NCBI RefSeq assembly: GCF_045920555.1
Contig: NZ_CP174509.1
Coordinates: forward strand, 4,650,001 to 4,714,000
Reading direction: 5' to 3'
Source: Pseudalkalibacillus sp045920555
Lineage (GTDB): Bacteria; Bacillota; Bacilli; Bacillales; Fictibacillaceae
DNA: 64,000 bases
Shown here: positions 41,077 to 49,363 of the stretch, piece after piece
How the letters are laid out: each line of letters opens with the position of its first letter
How positions within the stretch are numbered: position 1 is the stretch's first letter
The notes under the pieces: model-generated
The model's input: only the letters and a program-made list of their open reading frames with translations
What the model was told of the DNA's origin: nothing
Database searches by the model: none
Made by a program: the position numbers and the translations under genes

Positions 41077-41464
41077 TTTTTCCCTTCCTTTCGAAAATCG
41101 AAATATATATACATGATTCTTTTAAAGCTGACAAATTACCTTCAATATGAAAATAATCAGGAAGGAATAGCTAAAATTTCGACAAACTCGTTCATATTTT
41201 GACAAAATGAAGGTCTGAAGAACTAGGCTTATATGCTCGATTATCTTTTGGGGACCAGTGATAGCAGTTGCTCGACCGATTCGACATTCTTCCAGGTTAT
41301 CATTTCTTGATCTTCTGAAACTCTCACGCTTTTAAATCGTCTATATATGAGGAGGTATTTTAAGGTAATCCTGTCATTGCGATGTGGGGTTTGACAAAAT
41401 ATGATATAATTTTGCAAAATGTAAACTTCATTATTACCGACTACTGATGGTGGTGAATATAGAT
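41077..41464. other. Divergent intergenic region between the carboxypeptidase and LCP genes
   Basis: These 388 bp hold promoters for two divergent genes. TTGACA (near 41391) and TATAAT (near 41404) are present but too close to form one promoter. A GAGGAGGTATT ribosome-site-like string near 41349 has no start codon at a suitable distance. No gene or RNA is recognised. Confidence 0.4.
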
Positions 41465-42457
41465 ATGGCTTCTCGAATGGAGCAGAAAAAGAAAAAACGC
41501 AAGAAGGGAAGTTTTCTGAAGAAGACTTTGTTGGTTTTGGTGATTCTTTTTATCGCAGTAGTAGGTTATGCAGCGATCCAATACTATCAAGGTCTGCAAC
41601 AGGCAAAACCTTCTGCAGAGATGGAAAGTGATTATGAATTCAATCCCCCTGAGGAAGAAATCGAGGGGAAATATAATGTGCTTTTATTAGGAGTCGACGC
41701 TCGAGGAGAAGAGGACTCGAGAACGGATACGATCATGATTGCACAATACGATACCAATACCGAGGAAACAAAACTTGTTTCCTTAATGCGGGATTCTTAC
41801 GTCGAAATACCTGGTTATAGTAAAAACAAGATCAATGCTGCCTTTTTCCATGGCGGCCCTGAGCTTTTACGAAAAACGATCAAGCATAACTTCGGTATAG
41901 ACATCCATTACTATGCTTTGGTCGATTTCAAAGGGTTTGAGCATGTAGTAGATACGGTCGCACCGGATGGTATCGAGATGGATGTCGAAAAACGGATGTC
42001 CCAAAATATCGGTGTTACTCTGGAACCTGGTGTCCAGAATCTGAATGGGAAGGAATTACTCGGGTATGCAAGGTTCCGACATGATGCTGAAGGAGACTTC
42101 GGCCGGGTAAAACGTCAACAAAAAGTGATTACGGCAGTTAAAGATGAGTTCACAAGCCTGTATGGGATTTCCAAGCTTCCGAAGGTTATGGGGACGATCC
42201 AACCTTATATTGACACGAACATGAAAATGTTAACTGCTATAGGCCTTGCAAAAGATGTCATGTTGAATAAGAGTGAGATCGAGACGATGAAAATCCCGAT
42301 CGATAACACGTGGAATGATCCAACCTACCAGGGTGTTGGCCAAGTGCTTGAAATGGATATGGAAGCAAACAAACAAGCATTGCAAGACTTCCTAGGAATT
42401 GATCCCAACTCAAGCAACATGACTACACAATCCGATGATGAAGAACCCGAATCATAA
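41465..42457 (+). CDS. LytR-CpsA-Psr (LCP) family cell-wall glycopolymer ligase
   Basis: This 330-residue membrane-anchored protein has a basic N-terminus (KKKKRKKGSFLKK) and one membrane helix at about residues 21-42, placing the catalytic domain outside. The LCP domain starts at YNVLLLGVDARGEEDSRTDTIMIA, with the conserved Arg/Asp residues that bind polyprenyl pyrophosphate, followed by LVSLMRDSYVEIPG and a late YARFRHDAEGDFGRVKRQQ. It belongs with LytR/TagTUV, which attach wall teichoic acids to peptidoglycan. The start is set at ATG 41465 behind GGTGGTG. Which of the paralogues it corresponds to is not clear. Confidence 0.9.
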   Translation: MASRMEQKKKKRKKGSFLKKTLLVLVILFIAVVGYAAIQYYQGLQQAKPSAEMESDYEFNPPEEEIEGKYNVLLLGVDARGEEDSRTDTIMIAQYDTNTEETKLVSLMRDSYVEIPGYSKNKINAAFFHGGPELLRKTIKHNFGIDIHYYALVDFKGFEHVVDTVAPDGIEMDVEKRMSQNIGVTLEPGVQNLNGKELLGYARFRHDAEGDFGRVKRQQKVITAVKDEFTSLYGISKLPKVMGTIQPYIDTNMKMLTAIGLAKDVMLNKSEIETMKIPIDNTWNDPTYQGVGQVLEMDMEANKQALQDFLGIDPNSSNMTTQSDDEEPES

Positions 42458-42521
42458 ATAAAATTTGGCGAAGGCTGAGCCTAACTGAAGAAAGCAATTT
42501 ATATTTTCTTTAAGTGAAGAG

Positions 42522-42571
42522 AAAAGCTGCCTCGAACATCTATGTAAGATGTTTAGGAGGCAGCTTTTTTT
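42522..42571 (+). terminator. Terminator of the LCP gene
   Basis: AAAGCTGCCTC (42523-42533) pairs with GAGGCAGCTTT (42557-42567), with an extra inner AACATCT/AGATGTT stem, followed by a T run. Confidence 0.93.
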
Positions 42572-42583
42572 GGTGCTTTTTTC

Positions 42584-42690
42584 GTGCCAGGCACCGATTC
42601 AGCCCCCTTGGTGCGCCTGCGTTTCGAAAAGGTGCCTGGCACCATCTGAAAACCCTTGGGCCCCAACACTTCTAAAAGGGTGCCTGGTAC
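42584..42690. repeat. Cluster of GTGCCTGGCAC-type palindromes
   Basis: Three copies, CGTGCCAGGCACC, GGTGCCTGGCACC and GGGTGCCTGGTAC, are about 47 bp apart, with CCTTGG-GCGCC-like spacers. They lie between the convergent LCP and DUF1641 genes. Confidence 0.8.
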
Positions 42691-42702
42691 ACAACGTTTG
42701 GT

Positions 42703-43176
42703 TTATTCCTCTTTGCCCATCCCTCTGAGGAAGGCGAGGATAACGCGTATGGATCGGTTCACCTCGGGATCTTTCAAGGCTTTGATAAGTTGGAACATGC
42801 TGATCATGTCATCTTTTTCTTCCTCGACATCGGCTTCTAACATACCTTTATTGATTTTTTCCATGAATGGTTGCATATTTTTGAATTCGATCGTTCCCAA
42901 AAATCCGATGAAATCGACGACATTACGTGCGAACTTCGCATTATGTGGCCGGTTGATTTCCCGGAAGAAAGCGGAAGTCGCCAGGTCACGGTGGTTCACC
43001 AACGCATTGATCAATGGCAGCAGATCGCTTTCGTGCAGCCGGTCTACCAGGTGGATCAGCTCGATAATCGCGTCCTTACGCTCAGCTAATGCCTGTTCGA
43101 TCTCCTCCATCCCTTTTTCACGGAATTCATCCTTGGATGGTACCAGAGGTTCTACTTTACGGGTAGGCTCAGCCAT
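42703..43176 (-). CDS. DUF1641 domain protein, formate dehydrogenase partner
   Basis: The 157-residue, mostly helical protein corresponds to the YrhD type (DUF1641), which in Bacillus sits next to the formate dehydrogenase gene yrhE. The typical segments are VDRLHESDLLPLINALVNHRD and a C-terminal LKDPEVNRSIRVILAFLRGMG. Its ATG shares one base with the stop codon of the dehydrogenase gene (TAATG), so the two are translated together. It is thought to be an accessory or electron-transfer subunit; no cofactor motif is seen. Confidence 0.87.
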   Translation of the reverse strand: MAEPTRKVEPLVPSKDEFREKGMEEIEQALAERKDAIIELIHLVDRLHESDLLPLINALVNHRDLATSAFFREINRPHNAKFARNVVDFIGFLGTIEFKNMQPFMEKINKGMLEADVEEEKDDMISMFQLIKALKDPEVNRSIRVILAFLRGMGKEE

Positions 43177-46133
43177 TACTTATTCACTTCCTTCTTGCGA
43201 ATGACATTCCCTGGAAACACGTAATCATCGCGCTTCCATTTTTCCTCGATTTTAATCCCGATCTGCGGCTGCCGGTTACCGAATCGATGGTTGTTATGCG
43301 GAAGCGGCCTCTCACCTTCGAAGTTCAACAATTCCATCCTGACCGAAGTATCTTTATAAGCTGGTGTATCGGTATCCTTATCGACCTCGCTTGACGTCAA
43401 TTTGTTCACTGCAAGATCACCATTGTCATTAAGAGGAATATAAAGCTCCTTCCCTTTCACTCGCTCTGTAACAACGACTCTGCCTTTGACTGACCCCGTC
43501 CTAGACGTCAGCCTTACTGTAGAACCGTCTTTCAGTCCGCGCTCTTTTGCCAGATCAGGAGATACTTCAATGAAACAGAATGGCGTTTTCCGGGTAATCC
43601 CTTCCGATTTGTAGGTCATATTCCCTTCATGGAAGTGCTCAAGCAATCGTCCGCTATTGACGTGAAGGTCGTATTCCCCGTCGGTACCCGTTGGCTCTGT
43701 CCAATCGACGAAATACAATCTAGCTTTTCCATCATCAAAATGGAATTTCTCTTCATAAAGCATAGGCATGTCAATCCCCTCTTCATCGACAGGCCAGACA
43801 AGACTTTTATATCCTTCCAACCGTTCATAGGATACACCTGCAAACATCGGCGTCAGCTTAGCGATTTCATCCATGATCTCTGCTGGGCCTTGATAATCCC
43901 AACCCGCTCCAAGTTCATTCGCGATCATTTGCGTGATTTCCCAATCCGGTTTTGTATCTCCAAGTGTTGGAAGTGCAGGATAGATACGCTGGATTCGACG
44001 TTCCATATTCACGAAAGTTCCTTCTTTTTCAAGACTCGGTACTGCCGGTAAAATGACATCCGCAAATTCAGATGTCCTTGATAAAAACAAGTCCTGGACA
44101 ACGAAGAAATCTAGTTGTCCAAAACCGCGCTGGACGTAATTTGCGTTTGCATCCACAATTCCCATATCCTCACCTTGAAGATAAAGGGCACGTAAAGACC
44201 CTTCATGAATGGCATCGACCATCCCGTGGTTGGTCAGTCCAGGTTCACCTGGTAAATCAACTCCCCACGTATCTTCGAACTTTTTACGGATCTCATCATC
44301 CTGCACATCCTGGTATCCAGGGAATGTGTTTGGCATGCTGCCGAAATCGCTGCAACCTTGTACGTTGTTATGCCCTCTCAGCGGATAAGCTCCCGTACCA
44401 TGACGTCCGTAGTTGCCAGTTACGATCAACAAATTAGAGATCGCTGTGCTGGTATCACTTCCGCCTCTTTGCTGCGTAATACCCATCGCCCAGCAAATCA
44501 CAGTCGAACCAGATCTGTGGATTTCCTCTGCAATTTTGATCATCGTCTCCTTCGAAAGCCCTGTTACCTCTTCAGCATAATCGAGGGTGAACTTCTTAAT
44601 CTTTTCAAAATATTCTCCGACATTGATCACTCGTTTTTTCAAAAATTCCTCGTCATGCCAGCCTTGTTCGATAATATAATTCGTTACTGCTGACAGCCAG
44701 ACAAGGTCTGAGCCTGGTTTCGGCTTGATGAATAAGTCCGCACGTTCTGCCATCTCATGTTCACGGATATCAGCAACAATCATCCTCTGGCCGAACAGTT
44801 TTTGTGCTTTTTTGATCCTTGATGCCAAAACAGGATGTGATTCCGCAGTGTTTGAACCAACCGTGATCACAAGGTCTGCAGTCGCAATATCGTCGATCGA
44901 ACCGGCATCCCCGCCATAACCGACAGTCCGGAACAAGCCTTTTGTTGCAGGAGACTGACAGTACCTTGAACAATTATCGACATTGTTCGTACCAAAGACC
45001 TGTCGGGAAAGCTTTTGCATCAAGTAGGACTCTTCGTTCGTCGCTTTGGAGGAAGCGATGAATCCAAGCGCATCCGGACCGCTTTCGGCATGGATCTCTT
45101 TCAATCTTTTTGCTATATACGAAATCGCCTCATCCCATTCCACTTCCTTGAACGCATCCCCGTGCCGGATAAGAGGCTTTGTCAACCGCTCTTCACTATT
45201 TACGTAATCCCAGCCGAATTTCCCTTTCACGCAGGTCGAAATCCCGTTGGCTGGCGCTTCAGGCTGTGGCTGGATTTTTAAAATATGCCGGCCCTTCGTC
45301 CAAACATCAAAACTGCAGCCCACTCCACAATACGTACAAACCGTTTTCGTTTTCTCAATACGATCCTCCCGCATTTCCGCTTCGGTATCTGAAATCGCGA
45401 ACAATGGACCGAATCCAGACTCCACATTTTTCGTAAAATCAATCATCGACCTCAACGTGCCTTGTTCAACGTCTGTCAGATATCCTGCTTCTTTGATCAT
45501 TGATTTTTCCATGAGCGCGTTACACGGACAGACGGTTACACATTGACCACAGTTGACACAAGAAGATTCATCAATCGGTACATCGTTATCCCAGAGAACG
45601 CGTGGCTGCTCCCGTTCCCAATCGATCGTCAGCGTTTCATTGACCTCGACATCCTGGCAAACCTCGACACAACGACCGCATAATATGCATTGGTTCGGAT
45701 CATACCGGTAGAACGAACCTGAATCATCAATGTCGTATCCCTTCTCTTTGAAAGGAAGCTGTTGGTGTTCCTTCTGCATCTCAGCCACCGTGTTATGGAT
45801 ATTGCATCGTCCATTATTGTAATCACAAACCGTACAATACAATTCATGCTTGTGTAAAATCTGGTCCATTGCTAGATCCTGAGCTTTATGTACATCTTCG
45901 TGCTGCGTACTGATTTCCATATCCGCTTCAAGTTTCGTCCCGCAAGCCCTCTTCAGTTTCCCATTCACTTCCACGATGCACGTATCACAACTCTGGATCG
46001 GACCTAGGCTTTCGTGAAAACAGATGGCTGGTACACTGACATCTTCTACTTCTAAAAATTGCAATACGTTCTGCCCCTCTGATGTCTGATACTCCACCCC
46101 ATTGACATTGACTCGAACCATTTCCTCAGACAC
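43176..46133 (-). CDS. fdhF: Formate dehydrogenase alpha subunit, cysteine type
   Basis: The 985-residue molybdenum enzyme is of the YrhE type. An N-terminal NuoG-like [2Fe-2S] domain has C38, C49, C52, C64. A further Cys/His cluster lies around 100-110. Two [4Fe-4S] ferredoxin motifs lie at 149-159 and 192-204, the molybdopterin-linked cluster at C266-C273 (CTYCGVGC), and the catalytic residue is C392 in NCSRYCQSP, not selenocysteine. It oxidises formate to CO2. GTG 46133 is chosen because GAGGAGGT lies 7 nt upstream; an upstream ATG at 46163 precedes that site. The DUF1641 partner follows with a 1-bp overlap. Confidence 0.93.
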   Translation of the reverse strand: MSEEMVRVNVNGVEYQTSEGQNVLQFLEVEDVSVPAICFHESLGPIQSCDTCIVEVNGKLKRACGTKLEADMEISTQHEDVHKAQDLAMDQILHKHELYCTVCDYNNGRCNIHNTVAEMQKEHQQLPFKEKGYDIDDSGSFYRYDPNQCILCGRCVEVCQDVEVNETLTIDWEREQPRVLWDNDVPIDESSCVNCGQCVTVCPCNALMEKSMIKEAGYLTDVEQGTLRSMIDFTKNVESGFGPLFAISDTEAEMREDRIEKTKTVCTYCGVGCSFDVWTKGRHILKIQPQPEAPANGISTCVKGKFGWDYVNSEERLTKPLIRHGDAFKEVEWDEAISYIAKRLKEIHAESGPDALGFIASSKATNEESYLMQKLSRQVFGTNNVDNCSRYCQSPATKGLFRTVGYGGDAGSIDDIATADLVITVGSNTAESHPVLASRIKKAQKLFGQRMIVADIREHEMAERADLFIKPKPGSDLVWLSAVTNYIIEQGWHDEEFLKKRVINVGEYFEKIKKFTLDYAEEVTGLSKETMIKIAEEIHRSGSTVICWAMGITQQRGGSDTSTAISNLLIVTGNYGRHGTGAYPLRGHNNVQGCSDFGSMPNTFPGYQDVQDDEIRKKFEDTWGVDLPGEPGLTNHGMVDAIHEGSLRALYLQGEDMGIVDANANYVQRGFGQLDFFVVQDLFLSRTSEFADVILPAVPSLEKEGTFVNMERRIQRIYPALPTLGDTKPDWEITQMIANELGAGWDYQGPAEIMDEIAKLTPMFAGVSYERLEGYKSLVWPVDEEGIDMPMLYEEKFHFDDGKARLYFVDWTEPTGTDGEYDLHVNSGRLLEHFHEGNMTYKSEGITRKTPFCFIEVSPDLAKERGLKDGSTVRLTSRTGSVKGRVVVTERVKGKELYIPLNDNGDLAVNKLTSSEVDKDTDTPAYKDTSVRMELLNFEGERPLPHNNHRFGNRQPQIGIKIEEKWKRDDYVFPGNVIRKKEVNK

Positions 46134-46379
46134 AGTTGAAACCTCCTCATTTTTCTCAATCACAAATAGAGCAAGCGATCATTGATGGAATTTCGCTGCT
46201 CTCAAAATACCTTATCTAGTACTCTGTTTCCCGTTCAATCTTGCTGTAAACCATCTATCAATATTCCAGCGAGCCTCTTCCACTTTCATTTCTTTCAAAC
46301 AATTGAATGTTTAAAACCGATAAGAACGGGAAAAATGATATGATGTATACATAGATTCTTACATAAGGGTTATAGGTTC

Positions 46380-46712
46380 ATTTTAAAAGTTTTCTTAAAT
46401 TCAAATGTTGATTTTTTCAGATAAAGCATAAAGCGAAATTTGCGACTCTCCTGCGGGAAAAGCGAGCCAGGCAAGACCCTGCATCGATTTAAGGATCTTC
46501 GAGTATAATAATGAACTTCGACTAAATACCACCACGTCCCTATGGTGAACGTCGAAGCCAGCATAAGGAAAGCTTCTAAGAATTCTCATCGCAGACACGA
46601 AAATGATTTCATTTTTGTGTTGAGATCCATGTGCAAGTGAGGAGGCTTGCGGTTCGCCAGCGGAAAGGGAGTGAATTTCGCGAAAAGCAACAAGTGAAAA
46701 TAACAGAGCTTT
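46380..46712. repeat. Modular GC-rich repeat element, copy 5 (inverted, long)
   Basis: About 330 bp containing GACTCTCCTGCGGGAAAAGC, a TTCGAGTATAATAATGAACT module, ACGTCGAAGCCAGCATAAGG, CTTCTAAGAATTCTCATCGC, GAGGAGGCTTGCGGTTCGCC and AAAGGGAGTGAATTTCGCG, and ending TAACAGAGC. It is nearly the reverse complement of copy 1 with an added module. It fills the gap between fdhF and clpP. Confidence 0.85.
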
Positions 46713-46765
46713 TGAAAAAGGAAAAAAAACGTCGAACGAAAAAACCGATGGTAAGAGCCTAAAAG

Positions 46766-46795
46766 TTTGACCTATATTGACCTATTGAGTAAGAT
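46766..46795 (+). promoter_or_regulatory. clpP promoter with CtsR operator
   Basis: TTTGACC-TAT-ATTGACC (46766-46782) is the CtsR heptad direct repeat (consensus GGTCAAA/NAN/GGTCAAA in reverse) with one mismatch. TTGACC (46767-46772), 17 nt and TAAGAT (46790-46795) form a sigma-A promoter that the operator covers, so CtsR binding would block clpP transcription until heat or other protein stress. Confidence 0.87.
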
Positions 46796-46841
46796 GAAGT
46801 AAAGCCATAAAGATACTTATGGAAAGAGGAGGATTTCTGAA

Positions 46842-47441
46842 ATGAACTTGATCCCAACAGTTATTGAACAGACGAACCGCGGGGAACGTGCCTATGATAT
46901 TTACTCCCGCCTTCTAAAAGATCGTATCATCATGTTAGGAAGCGCGATCGATGACAATGTTGCAAACTCGATTGTAGCGCAATTATTATTCTTAGCTGCT
47001 GAAGATCCTGACAAAGACATTTCGCTTTATATCAACAGTCCTGGAGGATCCATCACTTCAGGTATGGCGATTTATGATACGATGCAATTCATCAAGCCGA
47101 AAGTCAGCACAATCTGTATCGGTATGGCAGCATCAATGGGGGCATTCTTACTTACAGCTGGAGAACCTGGAAAGCGTTTCGCACTTCCGAACAGTGAAGT
47201 GATGATCCACCAACCACTAGGCGGAACACAAGGTCAAGCGGCTGACATTGAAATCCATGCTCGTCGAATCATCGAAATGCGTGAAAAACTAAACAAAATC
47301 ATCGCAGAACGTTCAGGGCAACCACTAGAAGTTGTTGAACGTGACACAGATCGAGATAAGTTCATGAGTGCTCTTGCAGCGAAAGAATACGGTCTGATTG
47401 ACGAGGTCATCGAAAAACCGGTAACCCAAGATAGTAAATAA
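46842..47441 (+). CDS. clpP: ATP-dependent Clp protease proteolytic subunit
   Basis: The 199-residue serine peptidase forms the ClpP tetradecamer and works with ClpC, ClpX or ClpE in protein quality control, competence and sporulation control, and degradation of tmRNA-tagged proteins. The catalytic triad is S98 (GMAASMG), H123 (MIHQPLGG) and D172 (DRDKFMSA). The N-terminus MNLIPTVIEQTNRGERAYDI is typical of the processed form. AGAGGAGG precedes the ATG. Single-gene unit with a CtsR-type promoter and a terminator. Confidence 0.98.
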   Translation: MNLIPTVIEQTNRGERAYDIYSRLLKDRIIMLGSAIDDNVANSIVAQLLFLAAEDPDKDISLYINSPGGSITSGMAIYDTMQFIKPKVSTICIGMAASMGAFLLTAGEPGKRFALPNSEVMIHQPLGGTQGQAADIEIHARRIIEMREKLNKIIAERSGQPLEVVERDTDRDKFMSALAAKEYGLIDEVIEKPVTQDSK

Positions 47442-47452
47442 TCGTTCAAGAG

Positions 47453-47486
47453 ACTGGCTCCGATTAAATCGGGGTCAGTTTTTTGT
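47453..47486 (+). terminator. Terminator of clpP
   Basis: ACTGGCTCCGATT pairs with AATCGGGGTCAGT (two G-U pairs), followed by TTTTTT, 11 bp after the stop. Confidence 0.9.
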
Positions 47487-47526
47487 TGCCAAATGCTAGT
47501 GATCATAAACACACATTCTAATGGTT

Positions 47527-47718
47527 TTACCGAAGCTTTGCCTGGCAATACGGACAATACTTCGGTAACCGATTGAAGGTCAAGCCAGGCGGCTTGAATG
47601 CTTTTCTGCACACTTGGCAATTTGAACGGTAAGATTGATTGGTGCGCCCAATCCTGATCCGCAAATAGAAAAACAGGGCGAGGATCAGAAAAAAACCGAT
47701 CCATACAAGGTTGAGCAT
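47527..47718 (-). CDS. Small membrane-anchored zinc-ribbon-like protein, 63 aa
   Basis: The 63-residue protein has an N-terminal membrane helix (residues 2-21), a basic segment (RIRIGRTNQSYR), and two cysteine pairs, C34-x2-C37 and C55-x2-C58, spaced 17 residues apart as in a zinc ribbon. GGGGAGAG lies 7 nt before the ATG, which supports real translation. It is convergent with clpP. Function unknown; the Cys pairs suggest metal binding in the cytoplasm close to the membrane. Confidence 0.7.
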   Translation of the reverse strand: MLNLVWIGFFLILALFFYLRIRIGRTNQSYRSNCQVCRKAFKPPGLTFNRLPKYCPYCQAKLR

Positions 47719-47824
47719 CTTGGATCTCTCCCCTCTTCTCTATTAATCCTGTACCTCGGTTCAATGTATATTTTAAGAATACCAGAAATAGTAATGAGGG
47801 AGGACAAAATTTCGGGGTGATCAC

Positions 47825-48452
47825 TTGAAAGAACTCGATGGTCGACTTAATGTTGAAGATCTGGAAACATGTAACTTACCATTTTGTGGACAAACGACAG
47901 AGGAGGCACCTCACTTTAATGCTGAAGCTTACAACAACGTTGAAAAGAAAATCATCGATGTATCACTTAAAACATATAAAGGGAAATGGGTCATCCTCTT
48001 TTTCTATGGAAGTGATTTTACTTTCGTTTGACCGACTGAATTAGCGGCGGTCGCTGCTATTTTATCCTAAGCTGCGTTCATTGAATGCAGAAGTGTTGGC
48101 AATCAGCACAGACAGTGTACACGCACATAAAGTATTCACCGAAACCTCTCCTTCGGCTTCAAAAGTCAATTTTCCGTTGGTCAGCGATCGGAACCAGGTG
48201 ATCACCCGTGCCTATCGTGTACTGGATGAAAAGAAAGGAGCGGCGCTTCGGGCTACTGTGATTATCGATCCTGACGGAGTGATCGTTTCCAAACTGGTCA
48301 ATCCTCTTGAGGTTGGGCGGAACATTTTTGAAATTTTAAGATTGCTTCAGGGAATCCAGCATGGACGGAAAACAGGCGAAGGCGTCCCAGCCAACTGGTT
48401 ACCCGGCCAACCAGGCATAAAGAGGAATTCGATTATGATCGGGAAAATCTGA
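47825..48452 (+). pseudogene. 2-Cys peroxiredoxin-like gene with UGA at the catalytic Cys codon and a frameshift
   Basis: A TTG start behind GGGGTG opens a peroxiredoxin reading frame that reaches DFTFV and meets TGA at 48029-48031, exactly where typical 2-Cys peroxiredoxins have the peroxidatic Cys (FVCPTEL); PTELAAVAAI follows. One extra T in the run at 48060-48063 then shifts the frame. After it, LRSLNAEVLAISTDSVHAHK to the C-terminus is intact. The resolving-Cys region reads GEGVPANW in place of the usual V/A-C-P-A. A pseudogene is the plain reading. A selenocysteine gene with a sequencing error is an alternative, since a hairpin with a GGUC loop starts 11 nt after the UGA. Confidence 0.75.
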
Positions 48453-48534
48453 CATCGCCTTCTAGATAATCAAAAAGCGAATTATGAAGATGATTTCGGT
48501 ATTTCCTTGGCCGGAGTCTTTTTGCTGATATTTC

Positions 48535-48625
48535 CGAAATTCACTCCTGAACAGTGATCTGAAAGAAAAGTGGAAGCGACCCGATTAGTCACTGGAAAGC
48601 TGACGAGGAGGCTCGAACTAAACAA
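48535..48625. repeat. Modular repeat element, copy 6 (fragment)
   Basis: GAAATTCACTCCTGA, GAAAGAAAAGTGGAAGCGAC, TTAGTCACTGGAAAGCTGAC and GAGGAGGCTCGAAC match the left half of the elements at 34073 and 53352, with the right half missing or decayed. Confidence 0.7.
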
Positions 48626-48810
48626 AGTTCGGTTGTGCGTTGGTAAGCACTTCAACCTAAAATAATGGCATCCTTTTCAAAGATGTACATGAATTTTTAG
48701 TGGAAATCTATTCTGTTGATATGTACAAAACTGTCACGACCCCTTTCTTTGTTTTTCTATGTGCTCTCCAGCCGCCTTAGTTGGAAAACATAATTTTTAA
48801 AAAACAGTGT

Positions 48811-48839
48811 TTGACTCTTTTTGACGGCCATGCTAGTAT
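48811..48839 (+). promoter_or_regulatory. Sigma-A promoter of metE
   Basis: TTGACT (48811-48816), 17 nt, then TAGTAT (48834-48839), 26 bp ahead of the SAM riboswitch. Confidence 0.75.
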
Positions 48840-48864
48840 TCTTTTATTAATCCAATTTATAAAT

Positions 48865-48972
48865 CTCTTATTCAGAGTGGTGGAGGGACTGGCCCTATGA
48901 AACCCGGCAACCGACCAAACGATGGAGCTTGGTGCCAATTCCAGCAAAGCGAATGCTTTGAGAAATGAGAGA
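48865..48972 (+). ncRNA. SAM-I (S-box) riboswitch
   Basis: P1 pairs CTCTTAT (48865-48871) with ATGAGAG (48966-48972). The conserved core is present: AGAGTGGTGGAGGGACTGGC, ATGAAACCCGGCAACC, GGTGCCAATTCC and a GCAAAGCGAATGCTTTGAGA arm. On binding S-adenosylmethionine it should favour the terminator at 48987-49012. It is the first of two riboswitches in the metE leader. Confidence 0.96.
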
Positions 48973-48986
48973 GGTCTTTCAAATCG

Positions 48987-49012
48987 AAACCTCTCCTCCG
49001 AGAGGTTTTTTT
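48987..49012 (+). terminator. SAM-controlled terminator in the metE leader
   Basis: AAACCTCTC (48987-48995) pairs with GAGAGGTTT (49000-49008), followed by T. Nearby GAGAGAGG at the end of the aptamer can compete for the left arm, giving the antiterminator. Confidence 0.93.
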
Positions 49013-49029
49013 GTGATTGACAGTCAAAT

Positions 49030-49245
49030 ATCGACGTTCCACAGGTGCTGGACCTCTATGCAGTTCCAGCTTAAAAGGGAAGTCCGGTGAGATTCCGGCA
49101 CGGTCCCGCCACTGTATTTGGGAGCAGCCTGCAAGCATGTCACTATCTCAGTATGGGAAGGCGCAGGTTTGTGAAGAGCATAAGTCAGGAGACCTGCCTA
49201 TGGAACCCTACACTACGACCTACGAGGAATAGGCAGGTGTTGGCA
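49030..49245 (+). ncRNA. Cobalamin (B12) riboswitch
   Basis: The cobalamin aptamer landmarks appear in order: ACAGGTGCT at 49041, GCAGTTCCAGCTTAAAAGGG, GTCCGGTGAGATTCCGGCAC, GGTCCCGCCACTGTA, and AGTCAGGAGACCTGCC at 49183-49198, with AGGCAGGTGTTGGCATC downstream. It follows the SAM terminator by about 20 nt. Cobalamin binding should switch off metE, which is not needed when the B12-dependent enzyme MetH can work. Confidence 0.94.
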
Positions 49246-49300
49246 TCTTACGGGATTCGTCTGTCTTCTTCGACAGCTTTTTCCCTATGCCGCTCCGCCG

Positions 49301-49329
49301 TCTCTCTTCTAGGAAAGAGGGATTTTTTT
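49301..49329 (+). terminator. Cobalamin-controlled terminator before metE
   Basis: TCTCTCTT (49301-49308) pairs with AAGAGGGA (49315-49322), followed by seven T, 34 bp before the metE start. A second hairpin, CTGTC-TTCTTC-GACAG, with a CTTTTT tail lies just upstream at about 49261-49282. Confidence 0.88.
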
Positions 49330-49363
49330 ATTGGATTGAAAAAAGAAACATGGAGGAATGGCA

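Noticed and set aside
43176..46133. Selenocysteine in formate dehydrogenase
   Set aside because: The catalytic position is an ordinary Cys codon (C392 in RYCQSP) and the frame is uninterrupted.
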